A DNA stretch of 64,000 nt from Pantoea sp. AS-PWVM4 (GCF_000468095.1 NZ_ASZC01000016.1:62001-126000); one strand, 5' to 3'. Shown: positions 15,898-27,460, counted from the stretch's first letter. Program-made: numbers and translations. Notes: a model not told the origin generated them from the sequence alone.

Positions 15898-18750
15898 TCA
15901 GCCTTCCCGCGTCTTCCGCACCCGCTCTGCATAGATCGCCAGCGTGGTTTTCAACACATCCAGCGTCACCGGTTTGGACAGACAATTATCCATCCCCGCC
16001 TCCATACAACGCTGTTTCTCTTCTGCCAACGCATTCGCCGTGACGCCAATCACCGGGAACGCATGTCCCAACTGACGTAGACGTTGCGTCAGACGATAAC
16101 CATCCATATTCGGCATATTCACATCGCTTAACACGATATCGATATGGTTACGGCTCAGTACATTCAATGCATCAACGCCATCCTGCGCGGTTTTCACCTG
16201 ATAGCCCAGCGTACCCAGCTGTTCTGACAACAACATACGGTTGATAGGATGGTCATCGACAATCAGCACCATGATGTCTTCATAGCTGGCCTGTTCCGCC
16301 ACAGCCCCCGGCAACGCCAGTGGTGCGGAGGTTTCGCTGTCGATAGCAATGCGATAAATACGTCCCAGCAGCACCGGCAATTCATGCAGCGTGGCGCTAC
16401 TGTGCAGCCATAATCCCGGCTCGCTTTCCTGCGGCATATCAATATGTTCCCCGCTGATGCGAATGCGGGCTCGCAGGCTGTGGCCTGGCGCATCATCATG
16501 ATCGCTGATCATCACATCATCGCTCCCTGCCCGGCCCTGATAGCGCGCCACCTGCATCCCCTGTTGTTGCAGCAGTCGCAGCAGGAAGCTGGCGAGGTAA
16601 TCATTACGCAAATCGAGCCAGATCGCTTTTTCCTCCAGCCCCTCCAGCAACGGTGGCGGTGGCTGATGCCCGGCGTAGATCGGGATACGCACCACAAACT
16701 GACTGCCCATGCCTGGCTCGGAATCCACCTCGATATCGCCATCCATCATGTTGATCAATTTTTCGCAGATAGCCAGTCCGAGGCCAGTCCCCTGGAAGTT
16801 ACGCTGCACGCCACTGCCGACCTGGAAGAACGGATCGAACAAACGTGTTACCTCTTTGGCCGGAATTCCGACACCGGTATCACGCACGCGGAATGCCAGA
16901 TACCCTTCGTGCTGGTAAGCATGCAGGATGATACAACCGGTATGCGTGAACTTGATGGCGTTATTTAACAGGTTGGAGATCACCTGTTGCAGGCGTAGCG
17001 GATCCCCCTCCAACGCCAGCGGTACATCGTTTTCGATAAACACATACAACGCCAACCGCTTGCGAACCACCAGCGAGAGGTAGTTGCCGACGATATGGTT
17101 GATCACTTCACGCGGCGAGAACGGACGCGGTTCGATTTTCAGCTGTTCCGACTCAATTTTCGAGAAGTCGAGAATGTCGCTGATAATTTTCAGCAGCAGA
17201 CTGGAGGAGTTGTTCATCGCCGTGACCAGAGAATCAACCCCCTTCGGCAGTGCTTTGGTTTGCAACAAATCAAGGTTGCCGATGATGCCGTACAGCGGCG
17301 TACGTAATTCATGGCTGACGGTGGCAAGGAACATCGATTTCGATGCACTGGCCTGTTCCGCCGCCTGCGCCATCTCCTGCAACGACTGCTCCATGCGCAC
17401 ACGCGCTGAGACATCCACCAGCACGCAAATGGCGACGTTTTCGTTGCGGTAGCGTGAATGGACAAAGCTGATTTGCAGGTTGGTGTTACTGCCGGTCAGC
17501 ACGTCAACAAAGTTCACCTGCTGCCCGCCGATGATCTCGTTCAGACGCTGTCGATCTTCCTGAGTCAGCAATGTCAGATAGTTATGCGCCAGTTCATTAC
17601 TCAGGATATTGGTGCCGTCGCTGGTGCGCAAAATACAGATGCCAACCGGCGCCGAGGCGACAATTTTACGGTTGAACTGCTCATGCTCCTCCAGCCGATG
17701 CGCATTGTCTTCCGCCGGTAAAAACATCCGGCGTTCAAACACCCAGGCGAGGGTAAACAGCAGCAATGCGCTGAAAATATTCAGCAACAGCGCATTAATC
17801 AGCATCAGTTTTAGCTGATCGACCAGCACATCGGTGGAGAGTGACCACACCACATTGAGGTCAGAAGGCGGCAGCGGTTTCTTCAACACCAGTTGGCGGT
17901 AGCCGTCGAGATAGCCGAACCATGTTTTGTCATCAGGAAGATCGTCGAGCGAGTAGCCAGGTCCCCCGCGACGCGAGCTCAGCAGCGGGCGGTAGTTATC
18001 ATCGGTGATGGTCGCCACCAGCGGCAGGCCGCCTGGCTGAATAAACTCATCGAGCCGGATATTTTGTTCCACCCCGAGTAACGCCTGAAGCTTGTTGGCG
18101 ACATAGACCGGCATCACCATGTAGAAGCTGCCAACACCTGGCTGCGAGCTTTCGGTGATCCAGTACATCGGATTACGGCGTTCGTCTTCGTTACTGCTGC
18201 GATAGTGCAGCACACGCTCGCGCAGTATCTTCAGGCTGCGTTCGCGATCCATCGTATTGCTACCGATGGTGAAATCCGCCAGACACTGATTTTCTCCGCC
18301 GATAAAGAACACCCGGTTCAGCTCATAGGCCGAAGCAAAGTTACTTTTCCAGTAGTTGATGTAGTAACTGAGTGAGTCGAGAGAATTGCGCCAGGTGCTG
18401 CTCATCGAGGTGCAATCACCGTCGGAAAATAACGGGGTAAATTGCGGCAGCGTACCTTTACTGGTCGGGATGCCGTTGAGTACATCGAGGCCGCTGGCGC
18501 TGCTGGTCAGGCGATTTTCCGTGATGTATTTCAGTTCACGCATCACATCCGCCGAATGGCGCACATACCACTCCGCCTGGCCATAGTTGATATCGAATTC
18601 CTGACGAACCGCGTTCTCTTTCTCGTGCAGCACATTGATGATGTAAAAAGTGGTCAGCAGCGCACCCAGCGACCAGAGCAACAGCGCCAGCGCGCGAAAC
18701 AGGTAGCGCGAAATGCGCAGCGTGGTGCGAAACGAGACGAGATATTTCAA
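15898..18750 (-). CDS. rcsC: Hybrid sensor kinase RcsC
   Basis: A 950-residue hybrid kinase (E. coli 949). Two membrane helices (about 19-40 and 316-338) enclose a periplasmic domain; then follow a PAS-like region, a dimerisation helix with FLATVSHELRTPLYG (phosphorylated H480), an ATPase domain with NLLNNAIKFT and DTGVGIPA and GTGLGLAI, and a C-terminal receiver with D876 in VLSDVNMPNMDGY. RcsC autophosphorylates on envelope stress relayed by RcsF and IgaA and passes phosphate to RcsD H831 and then RcsB. It converges on rcsB across a 94-bp gap holding one repeat. Confidence 0.97.
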   Translation of the reverse strand: MKYLVSFRTTLRISRYLFRALALLLWSLGALLTTFYIINVLHEKENAVRQEFDINYGQAEWYVRHSADVMRELKYITENRLTSSASGLDVLNGIPTSKGTLPQFTPLFSDGDCTSMSSTWRNSLDSLSYYINYWKSNFASAYELNRVFFIGGENQCLADFTIGSNTMDRERSLKILRERVLHYRSSNEDERRNPMYWITESSQPGVGSFYMVMPVYVANKLQALLGVEQNIRLDEFIQPGGLPLVATITDDNYRPLLSSRRGGPGYSLDDLPDDKTWFGYLDGYRQLVLKKPLPPSDLNVVWSLSTDVLVDQLKLMLINALLLNIFSALLLFTLAWVFERRMFLPAEDNAHRLEEHEQFNRKIVASAPVGICILRTSDGTNILSNELAHNYLTLLTQEDRQRLNEIIGGQQVNFVDVLTGSNTNLQISFVHSRYRNENVAICVLVDVSARVRMEQSLQEMAQAAEQASASKSMFLATVSHELRTPLYGIIGNLDLLQTKALPKGVDSLVTAMNNSSSLLLKIISDILDFSKIESEQLKIEPRPFSPREVINHIVGNYLSLVVRKRLALYVFIENDVPLALEGDPLRLQQVISNLLNNAIKFTHTGCIILHAYQHEGYLAFRVRDTGVGIPAKEVTRLFDPFFQVGSGVQRNFQGTGLGLAICEKLINMMDGDIEVDSEPGMGSQFVVRIPIYAGHQPPPPLLEGLEEKAIWLDLRNDYLASFLLRLLQQQGMQVARYQGRAGSDDVMISDHDDAPGHSLRARIRISGEHIDMPQESEPGLWLHSSATLHELPVLLGRIYRIAIDSETSAPLALPGAVAEQASYEDIMVLIVDDHPINRMLLSEQLGTLGYQVKTAQDGVDALNVLSRNHIDIVLSDVNMPNMDGYRLTQRLRQLGHAFPVIGVTANALAEEKQRCMEAGMDNCLSKPVTLDVLKTTLAIYAERVRKTREG

Positions 18751-18840
18751 AACAGGCTCAACTCACGGCAATAATCATGGCGAAACACTAGCTTTATCAT
18801 CCCTTAAAAGCCAGTCAAAGCGCTCTTGGTGGCGAAAACT

Positions 18841-18881
18841 CTGAAAAAGAAACGGCAGGTCGGTTGCCCTGACCTGCCGTT
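18841..18881 (-). terminator. Intrinsic terminator for gyrA
   Basis: AACGGCAGGTC (18851-18861) pairs perfectly with GACCTGCCGTT (18871-18881) around a 9-nt loop; read leftward it is followed by TTCTTTTTCA. It lies 18 bp past the gyrA stop. Confidence 0.85.
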
Positions 18882-18899
18882 GATTTTCAAGATTACGAA

Positions 18900-21539
18900 T
18901 TACTCTTCTTCATCCGCATCTGGCGCGTCATCGTCGTTATCGACTTCCGGCGTGATATCGTCATCGCCTTCCGCCACACTGCCGTCGATGGAATCCAGTT
19001 CTTCTTCTTCCACCGGTTCAGCAACGCGTTGCAGACCCACTACGTTTTCATCTTCTGCGGTACGAATCAGAATCACACCCTGGGTGTTACGACCCACCAC
19101 GCTGACTTCCGACACGCGGGTACGCACCAGGGTACCGGCATCGGTGATCATCATGATCTGATCGCTGTCTTCCACCTGCACCGCACCGACCACCGGTCCG
19201 TTGCGTTCGGTGACCTTAATCGAGATCACACCCTGCGTGGCACGGGATTTGGTCGGGTATTCGCTGTTGGCGGTACGTTTACCGTAACCGTTCTGCGTCA
19301 CAGTAAGGATGGCACCCTCTTCACGCGGCACAATCAGCGACACCACTTTGTCGCCTTCGGCCAGCTTGATACCACGAACGCCCGAAGCAGAACGTCCCAT
19401 TGCACGCACTGCCGACTCGGCGAAGCGCACCACTTTACCGGCGGCTGAGAACAGCATGGTTTCGTCGCTACCGTTCGTCAGCGCCACACCGATCAACTCA
19501 TCGTCTTCACGCAGGTTGATGGCAATGATGCCGGCACTACGTGGACGGCTGAACTCCTGCAACGCCGTTTTCTTCACGGTACCGTCAGCGGTCGCCATAA
19601 AGATGTTGAAGCCTTCGGTGTATTCACGCACCGGCAGAATGGCGGTGATACGCTCGTTGGCTTCCAGCGGCAGCAGGTTGACGATTGGACGTCCACGCGC
19701 ACCACGGCTGGCTTCCGGCAACTGATAGACCTTCATCCAGTAGAGACGGCCACGGCTGGAGAAGCACAGAATGGTGTCGTGGGTGTTAGCCACCAGCAGA
19801 CGGTCGATAAAGTCTTCTTCTTTAATACGGGCTGCGGATTTGCCTTTACCGCCACGACGCTGGGCTTCATAGTCCGACAGCGGCTGGTATTTGACATAAC
19901 CCTGATGCGACAGCGTCACTACCACATCTTCCTGATTGATCAGGTCTTCGATGTTGATATCGGCGCTGTTGGCGGTGATTTCGGTACGACGTTCGTCACC
20001 GAACTGATCGCGCATCGCCACCAGTTCTTCGCGGATCACTTCCATCAGGCGCTCAGCGCTTTGCAGGATGTGGATCAATTCCGCGATTTGGTCGAGCAGC
20101 TCTTTATATTCATCAAGCAGCTTCTCGTGCTCCAGGCCGGTCAGTTTCTGCAAACGCAGATCCAGAATCGCCTGAGCCTGTTGTTCCGTCAGGTAATACT
20201 GACCGTCACGGATACCGAATTCTGCTTCCAGCCACTCCGGACGCGCCGCGTCATCACCAGCACGCTCCAGCATGGCAGCCACGTTGCCGAGATCCCACGC
20301 CTGAGCGATCAATCCGGCTTTCGCTTCTGCCGGGGTCGGCGCGCGACGGATCAGCTCGATAATCGGATCGATGTTGGCCAGCGCAATCGCCAGACCTTCA
20401 AGGATATGGGCACGGTCACGCGCTTTACGCAGTTCGAAAATGGTACGACGCGTCACCACTTCACGACGATGGCGGACAAAGGATTCCAGAATCCCTTTCA
20501 GCGTCATGATCTTCGGCTGGCCCTGATGCAGCGCCACCATGTTGATGCCGAACGAAACCTGCAACTGCGTCAGCGAGTAGAGGTTATTCAGAACCACTTC
20601 ACCCACAGCATCGCGTTTGATTTCGATGACGATACGCATGCCGTCTTTGTCAGACTCATCACGCAGCGCGCTGATGCCTTCAACACGCTTCTCTTTCACC
20701 AGCTCGGCAATCTTCTCGATCAGGCGCGCTTTGTTCACCTGATAGGGAATTTCGTGAATGATGATGGTTTCGCGGCCGGTTTTGGCATCGGTTTCCACTT
20801 CGCCACGGGCGCGGATGTAGATTTTGCCGCGACCGGTACGGTAAGCCTCTTCGATACCACGGCGACCATTGATAATGGCGGCGGTCGGGAAATCGGGTCC
20901 CGGAATGTACTCCATCAGCCCTTCAACGCTGATGTTTTCATCGTCGATAAAGGCGAGGCAGCCGTTAATCACTTCCGTCAGGTTGTGCGGCGGAATGTTG
21001 GTCGCCATACCTACGGCGATACCGGACGAACCGTTCACCAGCAGGTTAGGAATTTTGGTCGGCAGGACTTCAGGGATCTGCTCGGTGCCGTCGTAGTTCG
21101 GCACGAAGTCGACCGTTTCTTTCTCCAGGTCAGCCAGCAGCTCATGGGAAATCTTCGCCATACGCACTTCGGTGTAACGCATAGCTGCGGCGGAGTCGCC
21201 GTCGATGGAACCGAAGTTACCCTGACCGTCAACCAGCATGTAACGCATGGAGAACGGCTGCGCCATACGGACAATGGTGTCGTAGACGGCGGAATCACCG
21301 TGGGGGTGATATTTACCGATAACGTCACCGACCACACGGGCGGATTTTTTATAGGCTTTGTTCCAGTCGTTACCCAGTTCGCTCATGGCAAAAAGCACAC
21401 GGCGGTGCACCGGCTTCAGGCCGTCACGGACATCGGGTAAGGCTCGGCCAACGATGACCGACATGGCGTAATCGAGATACGAGTTTTTCAACTCTTCTTC
21501 GATATTGACCGGTGTAATTTCTCTCGCAAGGTCGCTCAT
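18900..21539 (-). CDS. gyrA: DNA gyrase subunit A
   Basis: An 879-residue type II topoisomerase subunit (E. coli 875). The catalytic tyrosine is Y122 (AAAMRYTE) and the quinolone-determining segment is the wild-type [13 protein letters not shown] with S83 and D87, so there is no target-site resistance change at these positions. The C-terminal domain carries the GyrA-box type repeat QRRGGKGKS needed for DNA wrapping, and the tail is very acidic (repeated D and E). GyrA forms the A2B2 gyrase that introduces negative supercoils. It is divergent from ubiG and ends at a strong terminator. Confidence 0.98.
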   Translation of the reverse strand: MSDLAREITPVNIEEELKNSYLDYAMSVIVGRALPDVRDGLKPVHRRVLFAMSELGNDWNKAYKKSARVVGDVIGKYHPHGDSAVYDTIVRMAQPFSMRYMLVDGQGNFGSIDGDSAAAMRYTEVRMAKISHELLADLEKETVDFVPNYDGTEQIPEVLPTKIPNLLVNGSSGIAVGMATNIPPHNLTEVINGCLAFIDDENISVEGLMEYIPGPDFPTAAIINGRRGIEEAYRTGRGKIYIRARGEVETDAKTGRETIIIHEIPYQVNKARLIEKIAELVKEKRVEGISALRDESDKDGMRIVIEIKRDAVGEVVLNNLYSLTQLQVSFGINMVALHQGQPKIMTLKGILESFVRHRREVVTRRTIFELRKARDRAHILEGLAIALANIDPIIELIRRAPTPAEAKAGLIAQAWDLGNVAAMLERAGDDAARPEWLEAEFGIRDGQYYLTEQQAQAILDLRLQKLTGLEHEKLLDEYKELLDQIAELIHILQSAERLMEVIREELVAMRDQFGDERRTEITANSADINIEDLINQEDVVVTLSHQGYVKYQPLSDYEAQRRGGKGKSAARIKEEDFIDRLLVANTHDTILCFSSRGRLYWMKVYQLPEASRGARGRPIVNLLPLEANERITAILPVREYTEGFNIFMATADGTVKKTALQEFSRPRSAGIIAINLREDDELIGVALTNGSDETMLFSAAGKVVRFAESAVRAMGRSASGVRGIKLAEGDKVVSLIVPREEGAILTVTQNGYGKRTANSEYPTKSRATQGVISIKVTERNGPVVGAVQVEDSDQIMMITDAGTLVRTRVSEVSVVGRNTQGVILIRTAEDENVVGLQRVAEPVEEEELDSIDGSVAEGDDDITPEVDNDDDAPDADEEE

Positions 21540-21584
21540 GGAGCCGCTATCCCTCTACATAATCCCGGAATTCAAAGGTGCGAA

Positions 21585-21613
21585 AGTATATCACATTGCT
21601 TACATGGGGTGAA
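21585..21613 (-). promoter_or_regulatory. gyrA sigma-70 promoter candidate
   Basis: On the minus strand TTCACC (21608-21613) lies 17 bp from TATACT (21585-21590), about 45 bp ahead of the gyrA ATG. The perfect 5-of-6 -10 and the spacing make it the best candidate in the 177-bp gyrA-ubiG gap. Confidence 0.55.
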
Positions 21614-21716
21614 TGTTAAGCGCGGTTTAATGCGGCTTTTCCTTCGTTCTGAGAGGTGCGCAGGCCGCGCTTAAGCGTTTATACTGAAGCCACATTTTGT
21701 CTGGAGTCATGATTCA

Positions 21717-22442
21717 ATGAATGAACAACCGCAGGAAAGCCGCCAGAACGTCGATCACAACGAAATTGCCAAGTTTGAGGCAGTCGCATCGCGCTGGTGG
21801 GATTTAGAGGGTGAATTCAAGCCGTTACACCGGATTAATCCCCTGCGTCTTGGCTGGATTGCCCAGCACAGCAACGGCCTGTTTGGCAAAAAGGTGCTGG
21901 ATGTCGGCTGCGGTGGCGGCATTCTGGCAGAAAGCATGGCGCGTGAAGGTGCCGATGTCACCGGGTTAGATATGGGGGCAGAACCGCTGGAAGTGGCGCG
22001 TCTGCATGCGCTGGAAAGCGGTGTCAGCGTCAATTACGTCCAGCAAACGGTGGAAGATCACGCCGCCAGTCACGCCGGTGCATATGATGTTGTCACCTGT
22101 ATGGAGATGCTGGAGCATGTGCCCGACCCGCGTTCGGTGGTGCTGGCCTGCGCGCAACTGGTGAAACCAGGCGGCGAAGTATTCTTCTCCACCATTAACC
22201 GCAACCCCAAAGCCTGGCTACTGGCGGTGTTCGGTGCCGAATATGTGATGCGCATGGTGCCGCGCGGCACCCATGACGTGAAGAAATTTATCCGTCCAGC
22301 CGAGTTGCTGAACTGGGTGGATGAAACCCCGCTGCGTGAACAGGGGATGATTGGTCTGCATTACAACCCGCTGACCAACCAGTTCCGCCTGGGACGCGGG
22401 GTGGATGTGAATTATATGGTGCATACGCATCGTCAGATGTAA
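21717..22442 (+). CDS. ubiG: Ubiquinone biosynthesis O-methyltransferase UbiG
   Basis: A 241-residue class I SAM methyltransferase with motif [21 protein letters not shown], the acidic motif [17 protein letters not shown] and the downstream EMLEHVPDP. UbiG performs both O-methylations of ubiquinone synthesis (on the 5-hydroxyl early in the pathway and on demethylubiquinol at the end). GGAG lies 9 bp before ATG 21717. The gene is divergent from gyrA as in E. coli. A TATACT at 21680-21685 may be its -10. It is followed by a repeat pair and the lsr locus instead of the E. coli neighbours. Confidence 0.97.
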   Translation: MNEQPQESRQNVDHNEIAKFEAVASRWWDLEGEFKPLHRINPLRLGWIAQHSNGLFGKKVLDVGCGGGILAESMAREGADVTGLDMGAEPLEVARLHALESGVSVNYVQQTVEDHAASHAGAYDVVTCMEMLEHVPDPRSVVLACAQLVKPGGEVFFSTINRNPKAWLLAVFGAEYVMRMVPRGTHDVKKFIRPAELLNWVDETPLREQGMIGLHYNPLTNQFRLGRGVDVNYMVHTHRQM

Positions 22443-22451
22443 TGGCACCTT

Positions 22452-22473
22452 GCGCGATGAATCGTGCCGCTAC
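22452..22473 (-). repeat. GTAG palindromic repeat, copy 3 (left lsr pair)
   Basis: Minus-strand copy with its CTAC end at 22470-22473 and two changes from consensus. With copy 4 it forms a tail-to-tail pair separated by 17 bp, 10 bp after ubiG. Confidence 0.8.
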
Positions 22474-22490
22474 AATTTGTTCTCAGCCCT

Positions 22491-22512
22491 GTAGCGGTGC
22501 GATTTATCGCGC
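22491..22512 (+). repeat. GTAG palindromic repeat, copy 4 (left lsr pair)
   Basis: Plus-strand copy starting GTAGCGGTGCGATTTATCGC, with T instead of C at position 8. That variant is shared only with copy 6 on the far side of the lsr locus. It ends 10 bp from the lsrG stop. Confidence 0.85.
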
Positions 22513-22522
22513 GTAAGACAAA

Positions 22523-22816
22523 CTAGGCCGGGAATATCCCGTTAAACACCGTTTTCTTTCTCGGCTCGGACATCAGCGCCTCCAGCGCTTCGACACAGGC
22601 GAGATAGTGCGGTGTTTTTTTATGCGCCAGCACCGCCGCTTCATTGGCGTAAGCTTCGTAAATAAAAAAACGCGTCGGCACGTTGCTATCCTGCAACACA
22701 TCAAAACGCATGTTGCCCGGCTCCTGCACCGCCCCTAAATGATTTTCGCGAAAAACCCGTAGAAATTCGTCGATACAGTCAGGTTTGACGTTAATCTCAA
22801 CCAAAGTGACTTCCAT
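22523..22816 (-). CDS. lsrG: LsrG, (phospho)AI-2 processing enzyme
   Basis: A 97-residue ABM-fold protein whose sequence follows E. coli LsrG closely ([61 protein letters not shown]). LsrG isomerises phosphorylated autoinducer-2 (P-DPD) to 3-hydroxy-2,4-pentanedione-5-phosphate, the step before LsrF thiolysis. AAGGAG precedes ATG 22816. It directly follows lsrB with an 11-bp gap, so lsrF, which stands between them in E. coli, is missing. It is the last gene of the lsrACDBG operon. Confidence 0.93.
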   Translation of the reverse strand: MEVTLVEINVKPDCIDEFLRVFRENHLGAVQEPGNMRFDVLQDSNVPTRFFIYEAYANEAAVLAHKKTPHYLACVEALEALMSEPRKKTVFNGIFPA

Positions 22817-22827
22817 TCGCCTGCTCC

Positions 22828-23835
22828 TTAAAAATCGTAGTTATCGATGTTGTCTTTGGTAAATACCACCCGCTCCGGCAACAGCACGATGCCGTTGTCT
22901 TTGGCCTCATAATTGTAGCCTTGCACGCTGTTGTCTGAGACTGTCACTTTCCCCACGCCGGGCACCTCCAGGGTATCGCCCGGATTAAGGTTGCCCTTCA
23001 GCAGTTGGTTGGCAACCGCGATAGAGATTTTGCCCTGCTTCACCACGTCCCACAGGCCAAACTGTTGCACCGTACCGCGTTTGACATAAGGCCGCATCAC
23101 GTTCGGCGTACTGAAGCCGACAATGGTGACATTTTTGCGCCCGAGGTTCTCCGCCGCCTGCGCCGCTGCCGGTAACGCATTGGCATCCGGGGCGATAATC
23201 GCATCCAGATCGTTCCAGGATTTCAGAATACCCTCGGCGGTTTGCAACGATTTGGTGGCATCGTTATAACCGTACTGCGTGGTGACGATCTCCCAATTCG
23301 GATGATCTTTGGCAATCTTCGCTTTGGCTTCTTTAACCCACTGGTTTTGGTCCGTCACCGTTGGGCTGGAGTAGAAAAACGCCACCTTCGCTTTGTCCTT
23401 CTTCACCTGGCTGGCCGCCATATCCACCAGCATGCCGCCCAATTGTGTCGGTGTGCCCTGATTAATGTAAATCGAGCGGCATTCCGGTTTGGTATCGGAA
23501 TCCCAGGTCAGCACCTTCACGCCACGTTGCATGGCGCGTTTCAATGCCGGACACAGCCCGTCCGGTGAAACGGCCGCCACCACAATGGCGTTGTAACCCT
23601 GATTGACGAAGTTGTTGATCATCTGAACCTGGCCGGAGACGCTGGGTTCGGTCGGGCCGTCGTAAGTCACATCTACCCCGAGGGCCTTACCCGCGTCCGT
23701 GGCACCTTTGCCACCGCTGGTGAAATAACCCACGCCCACCAGTTTCGGGATAAAGGCGATTCGCTCGACTGCCTGCACGCTAAAGCTCACGCCGAGCACA
23801 CAGCAAAGCGCCAGTGATAAACGCTGCATTTTCAT
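22828..23835 (-). CDS. lsrB: AI-2 periplasmic binding protein LsrB
   Basis: A 335-residue solute-binding protein with a signal peptide (cut after SFSVQA) followed by [20 protein letters not shown]. The residues that contact R-THMF-type AI-2 in LsrB proteins are present in context: Lys in IPKLVG, Asp in TWDSDTKP, Asp and Gln in TVTDQNQW, and Pro and Ala in [10 protein letters not shown]. This separates it from ribose-type relatives. It delivers AI-2 to the LsrCD permease. CAGGAG lies ahead of ATG 23835 and lsrD ends 5 bp upstream. Confidence 0.96.
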   Translation of the reverse strand: MKMQRLSLALCCVLGVSFSVQAVERIAFIPKLVGVGYFTSGGKGATDAGKALGVDVTYDGPTEPSVSGQVQMINNFVNQGYNAIVVAAVSPDGLCPALKRAMQRGVKVLTWDSDTKPECRSIYINQGTPTQLGGMLVDMAASQVKKDKAKVAFFYSSPTVTDQNQWVKEAKAKIAKDHPNWEIVTTQYGYNDATKSLQTAEGILKSWNDLDAIIAPDANALPAAAQAAENLGRKNVTIVGFSTPNVMRPYVKRGTVQQFGLWDVVKQGKISIAVANQLLKGNLNPGDTLEVPGVGKVTVSDNSVQGYNYEAKDNGIVLLPERVVFTKDNIDNYDF

Positions 23836-23840
23836 GATTT

Positions 23841-24854
23841 TTACTCCTGGTAAGATGTGCGTTCCCGCGTGAAGCGTGCACGCAAGCGCCGGCTAAGCTG
23901 GCGCACAATGCCTGGATTCAGGCTCCAGGAGCGTCCGATCACCGCAAGAATCAACAAGGCACCCGCAAGCGCACTGCTGACCTGACTCGACACTCCCACC
24001 ATTTGCAAGCCCTGCTGCAAAAAACCAATCACCAGCGTCGCCAATGCGGTGCCCAGCACCGAACCTGCTCCGCCGTAAATATTTGCCCCGCCCAGCACCA
24101 CCGCGGTGATAGCAGGCATCAACAAGGGGGCGCCGAGATCGGCACGCGCCGAGCCAAAATAGGCACTCATCACCACCGCCGCGATGGCGGATGCCAGGCC
24201 AACCAGGCTGTAGAGCAGCAACAAGGTGCGATTCACCGGCAGCGCGCCGTACCGTGCCGCACGCAGGTTCTGCCCCAGCAAAAACACATAACGCCCGGTA
24301 CGGGTGCGATGCATCAGCAACCAAAACACCAGACACAACAGCGTAAATATCAGCAAGGGCATGGGGATACCGAGCGGGGTGAGATTGGCTAAATCGGTAA
24401 AGGTCGCCGGAAAGTCTCCGATGCCTTCAAAACCGGTCGCCCCGACCAGACCAGAGAGCAGCAACGCGCCGCCGCCGTAGAGATAAAGGGTGCCCAGGGT
24501 AATCACCAGCGGATTGACGCCGGTCCACAGAATCAGGGCACCATTGAGCCATCCACACAGGCTGCCGAGCAGCAGCGTGCACAACAAGGCGACAGGCAAC
24601 GGCCAGTGACTCTGCAACATGATGCCGAGGGCGATGGCACACAAGCCGGTGACCGCCGCAAAGGAGATATCGATACCCCCACTGACAATCACCAACGTCA
24701 GCGGCAACGCCACAATGCCGACGGTGATAAAATCGCTGGTGCTGAACAGTAAGGTGTCGATATTCAACATCCGGGGGTTGGCCCAGCCGAACAGCAAAAT
24801 CTCCAGAACCAACAGCAGCGCCAGCGCCCCTTCCCAGTTCAGATAGCGTTTCAT
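23841..24854 (-). CDS. lsrD: AI-2 ABC transporter permease LsrD
   Basis: A 337-residue membrane protein of the ribose/AI-2 permease family with eight or more hydrophobic segments, [20 protein letters not shown] near the start and [21 protein letters not shown] in the second half, which contains the loop that contacts the ATPase. It pairs with LsrC to form the inner-membrane channel. Its ATG overlaps the lsrC stop by 4 bp. Length and order agree with E. coli LsrD (330 residues). The last 20 residues are unusually arginine-rich. Confidence 0.95.
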   Translation of the reverse strand: MKRYLNWEGALALLLVLEILLFGWANPRMLNIDTLLFSTSDFITVGIVALPLTLVIVSGGIDISFAAVTGLCAIALGIMLQSHWPLPVALLCTLLLGSLCGWLNGALILWTGVNPLVITLGTLYLYGGGALLLSGLVGATGFEGIGDFPATFTDLANLTPLGIPMPLLIFTLLCLVFWLLMHRTRTGRYVFLLGQNLRAARYGALPVNRTLLLLYSLVGLASAIAAVVMSAYFGSARADLGAPLLMPAITAVVLGGANIYGGAGSVLGTALATLVIGFLQQGLQMVGVSSQVSSALAGALLILAVIGRSWSLNPGIVRQLSRRLRARFTRERTSYQE

Positions 24855-25900
24855 TCCGTCGCTCCCCGGCGCGTCGCCGATGTCGAGGTGGCTTTAGCTG
24901 CGCTTTTTTTTCGCACCGGGGGCGTTAAAAAACGCGCATAGCGCTGACGATGTAAACGGCGCGCCAGCGCCTGACGTAAACGCCCATCAATCACCAGCAC
25001 CAGCAACAACACCAGGCCAGAGATAAAATCGTTCCACCAGGCGGGCAGCCTGAGCAACACCAGCACGCTGTCGATTTGCGTCAGGAACCACGCGCCAAGT
25101 ACCGCTCCCAGCAAGGTGCCGGAACCTCCCAGCAGGCTTACGCCACCGAGCACGCAGGCGGCAATCGCTTTCATCTCCATGCCGGTGCCGGTTTGATTGG
25201 GTACAAAGCCAATTTGTGCGGCAAACACCATCCCGGCCAGCGCCGCCATCGCCCCGTTGACGGTAAACGCCAGCAGGCGAACCTGATGCACCGGTACGCC
25301 TAACTGACGCGCCCCTTGCAGGTTATCGCCAGTAGCGTAAAAGTTACGACCTGCCGCGCTGCGGGCGAGGAATACCATCATCACCACGGCAATCAGCAGC
25401 ACCATGATCCCCAACGGGGACAGGCCGCCAAACAGCGGTACGGCCAGGGTTTTCAATTGCTCGGGCAGCCCTTCAATCCATTTCCCGCCGGTCAGGAGCA
25501 ACATCAGGCCACGGTATAACCCGAGGGTACCGAGCGTGGCGACAATTGCCGGTATGCGCAACCCAACCACCAGCACGCCGTTAAACAACCCGGCCAGCAT
25601 ACCGCTGGCCAGCGTCAGTAAGCAGGCCAGTGGCAGCGCCATCCCCTGATTCAGCAGGATGCCCAGCACCGCCGCGCACAACCCCATAGTGGAACCACTG
25701 GAGACGTCAATGTTGCGCGTCAGCAGGACCAGCGTCGCCCCCATTGCCAACAGGATGGCGATCTGCGCACTGCCAAAAATCATTCCCACCAGTTGCAGAC
25801 TGGCAGCTTGCCGATCCAGCAGCCACGGCAGCAGAAACAACAGCAGGATCGCCAGCAACGTGCTCAGTTCACGGTGGGTTTGCAGATATTTCAGCATCAA
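24851..25900 (-). CDS. lsrC: AI-2 ABC transporter permease LsrC
   Basis: A 349-residue permease resembling E. coli LsrC (342) along its length: [58 protein letters not shown], and [20 protein letters not shown]. It is the partner of LsrD. The C-terminal tail is basic and serine/threonine-rich ([17 protein letters not shown]), cytoplasmic and a little longer than in E. coli. Overlaps of 4 bp with lsrA upstream and lsrD downstream mark a tightly coupled operon. Confidence 0.95.
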   Translation of the reverse strand: MMLKYLQTHRELSTLLAILLLFLLPWLLDRQAASLQLVGMIFGSAQIAILLAMGATLVLLTRNIDVSSGSTMGLCAAVLGILLNQGMALPLACLLTLASGMLAGLFNGVLVVGLRIPAIVATLGTLGLYRGLMLLLTGGKWIEGLPEQLKTLAVPLFGGLSPLGIMVLLIAVVMMVFLARSAAGRNFYATGDNLQGARQLGVPVHQVRLLAFTVNGAMAALAGMVFAAQIGFVPNQTGTGMEMKAIAACVLGGVSLLGGSGTLLGAVLGAWFLTQIDSVLVLLRLPAWWNDFISGLVLLLVLVIDGRLRQALARRLHRQRYARFLTPPVRKKSAAKATSTSATRRGATE

Positions 25901-27414
25901 TGTTCTCCTGCCGCCTGAGCGTGACGTCCCCAGGCCATCTGGATAATATTTTCAGCGCTGACCGCCGACTGCGTTAATTCGCCGACCCACTCGCCGTGAT
26001 GCATCACCACCACGCGATCCGCCAGTTGCGCCACTTCATCCAGATCCGAGGAGATGATGATCAAACCAATCTGCTGCGCCACTACCGAGCGCAGTAGCTG
26101 ATAAATGTCAGCGCGGGCCGCCACATCCACCCCGCGCGTCGGTTCATCGACGATCAGGACTTTTGGCATCGCTTCCAGGCAATTTGCCAGCAGCAGCTTT
26201 TGCTGATTGCCACCGGACAGGGTGCGCGCCAGTTGGTCACAGCGGCTAAATTTGATGCCCAGCGCTCGCTGGTAACGCGTCAGTACCGCCCTCTCCTGCG
26301 CAGGTCGCAGCCACCAGTTACGGCGCGGCAGGGTTAACGCGGTAACGTTCCACGCCAGCGGAGCATCCGGGTAGAGGCCGGAGGTTTGCCGATCTTCGGG
26401 CAGGTAAACCAGCCCGGCGCGCAGCCGTTGCGCCGGCGACATTGCCAGCAGCGATTGTTGCTGCAAATGCGCCGATCCACTGCTGGCCGGGCGCAAGCCA
26501 TACAGGGTTTCCGCCAGCTCGGTGCGTCCGGCACCGACAATGCCTGCCAGCCCGAGGATCTCTCCCGCCTTCACCTGGAGAGAGATCTCGCGAAAGCCTT
26601 CACCGCTCAAAGCCTCCACCTGCAACAACACCTCACCTTTGCGGCCCGATGGCGAATTACCTGCCTGCAACCACAGTTGCTGTTCCGCACTGAGCGGCGG
26701 CTGTCGTTCTGGTGGCATCATCGCGGCCACCAGCGCGTCATCATTAAGGACGTCAATGTTGTCGTACAGCACCACGCAACCATCGCGCATTACGCTAACC
26801 TGATGTGCCAGCGCGCGGATTTCCGGCAGCTTGTGGGAAATAAACACCACGCCAACGCCTTGCGTGGCGAGCTGGCGGATCAAACGAAACAACCGATCGG
26901 TTTCTACCGGCGTGAGTGAGGCGGTGGGTTCATCGAAGATCACCACCCGGGCGTCACGCATCAGACCACGCAAAATCTCGACCTGCTGCTGGTCAGCCAC
27001 GGCCAGGGAGCCAGCCTGCGCATCCAGCGGCAGCGTGCTGCCCATCTGACCGAGTAAACGTTGCAGTTTCTGCTGATCGGCCTGCGCACGCGGCAGGCGA
27101 AACAGGATGTTTTCCCGCACCGTCAGACTGGGAAACAACAACGGCTCCTGCGGCACCAGATAAATGCCGCGTTGATGCGCTTTGGCGGGGGTCATCAGGG
27201 GAAGAATCTGCCCGGCGAGCAGGATTATGCCGCTATCCGGCTGTTCAATTCCGGCGATGATCTTCATCAGCGTTGATTTGCCTGCGCCATTCCCCCCCAG
27301 CAGCGCATGGATTTGCCCTGCATGCAGTTGAAAATCGATGCCCCGCAATACCGGCACGCCGGAGAAGGCCTTACTCACTCCGGTGATTTGCAACAGCAGG
27401 CTGCTTTGCCCCAT
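25897..27414 (-). CDS. lsrA: AI-2 ABC transporter ATPase LsrA
   Basis: A 505-residue protein with two tandem ATPase domains, as in RbsA-type importers. Domain 1 has [15 protein letters not shown] and [12 protein letters not shown]; domain 2 has the degenerate [16 protein letters not shown] and an intact signature [10 protein letters not shown] with [18 protein letters not shown]. Start 27414 is preferred to 27462: GGGAG lies 6 bp ahead, the protein then aligns with E. coli LsrA (511), and the longer frame would begin inside the putative operator at 27430. First gene of lsrACDBG. Confidence 0.95.
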   Translation of the reverse strand: MGQSSLLLQITGVSKAFSGVPVLRGIDFQLHAGQIHALLGGNGAGKSTLMKIIAGIEQPDSGIILLAGQILPLMTPAKAHQRGIYLVPQEPLLFPSLTVRENILFRLPRAQADQQKLQRLLGQMGSTLPLDAQAGSLAVADQQQVEILRGLMRDARVVIFDEPTASLTPVETDRLFRLIRQLATQGVGVVFISHKLPEIRALAHQVSVMRDGCVVLYDNIDVLNDDALVAAMMPPERQPPLSAEQQLWLQAGNSPSGRKGEVLLQVEALSGEGFREISLQVKAGEILGLAGIVGAGRTELAETLYGLRPASSGSAHLQQQSLLAMSPAQRLRAGLVYLPEDRQTSGLYPDAPLAWNVTALTLPRRNWWLRPAQERAVLTRYQRALGIKFSRCDQLARTLSGGNQQKLLLANCLEAMPKVLIVDEPTRGVDVAARADIYQLLRSVVAQQIGLIIISSDLDEVAQLADRVVVMHHGEWVGELTQSAVSAENIIQMAWGRHAQAAGEH

Positions 27415-27429
27415 CACGACTCCCGTTAC

Positions 27430-27460
27430 GAACAAATGATTTTTAAAACACATTATGTTC
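27430..27460. promoter_or_regulatory. Putative LsrR operator, lsrA side
   Basis: GAACA (27430-27434) and TGTTC (27456-27460) are inverted across exactly 21 bp, and the left arm continues AATGATTT. The same 31-bp plan recurs at 27598-27628 next to lsrR. It lies 15 bp upstream of the lsrA ATG, just above its ribosome binding site. Confidence 0.6.

Noticed and set aside
19779..21440. 553-codon open frame on the plus strand
   Set aside because: It lies entirely antisense to gyrA, whose codon structure creates it; composition (runs of His, Gln, Arg) is typical of a shadow frame.
19200..21540. Quinolone resistance change in gyrA
   Set aside because: S83 and D87 are wild type, and the surrounding segment matches E. 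coli.
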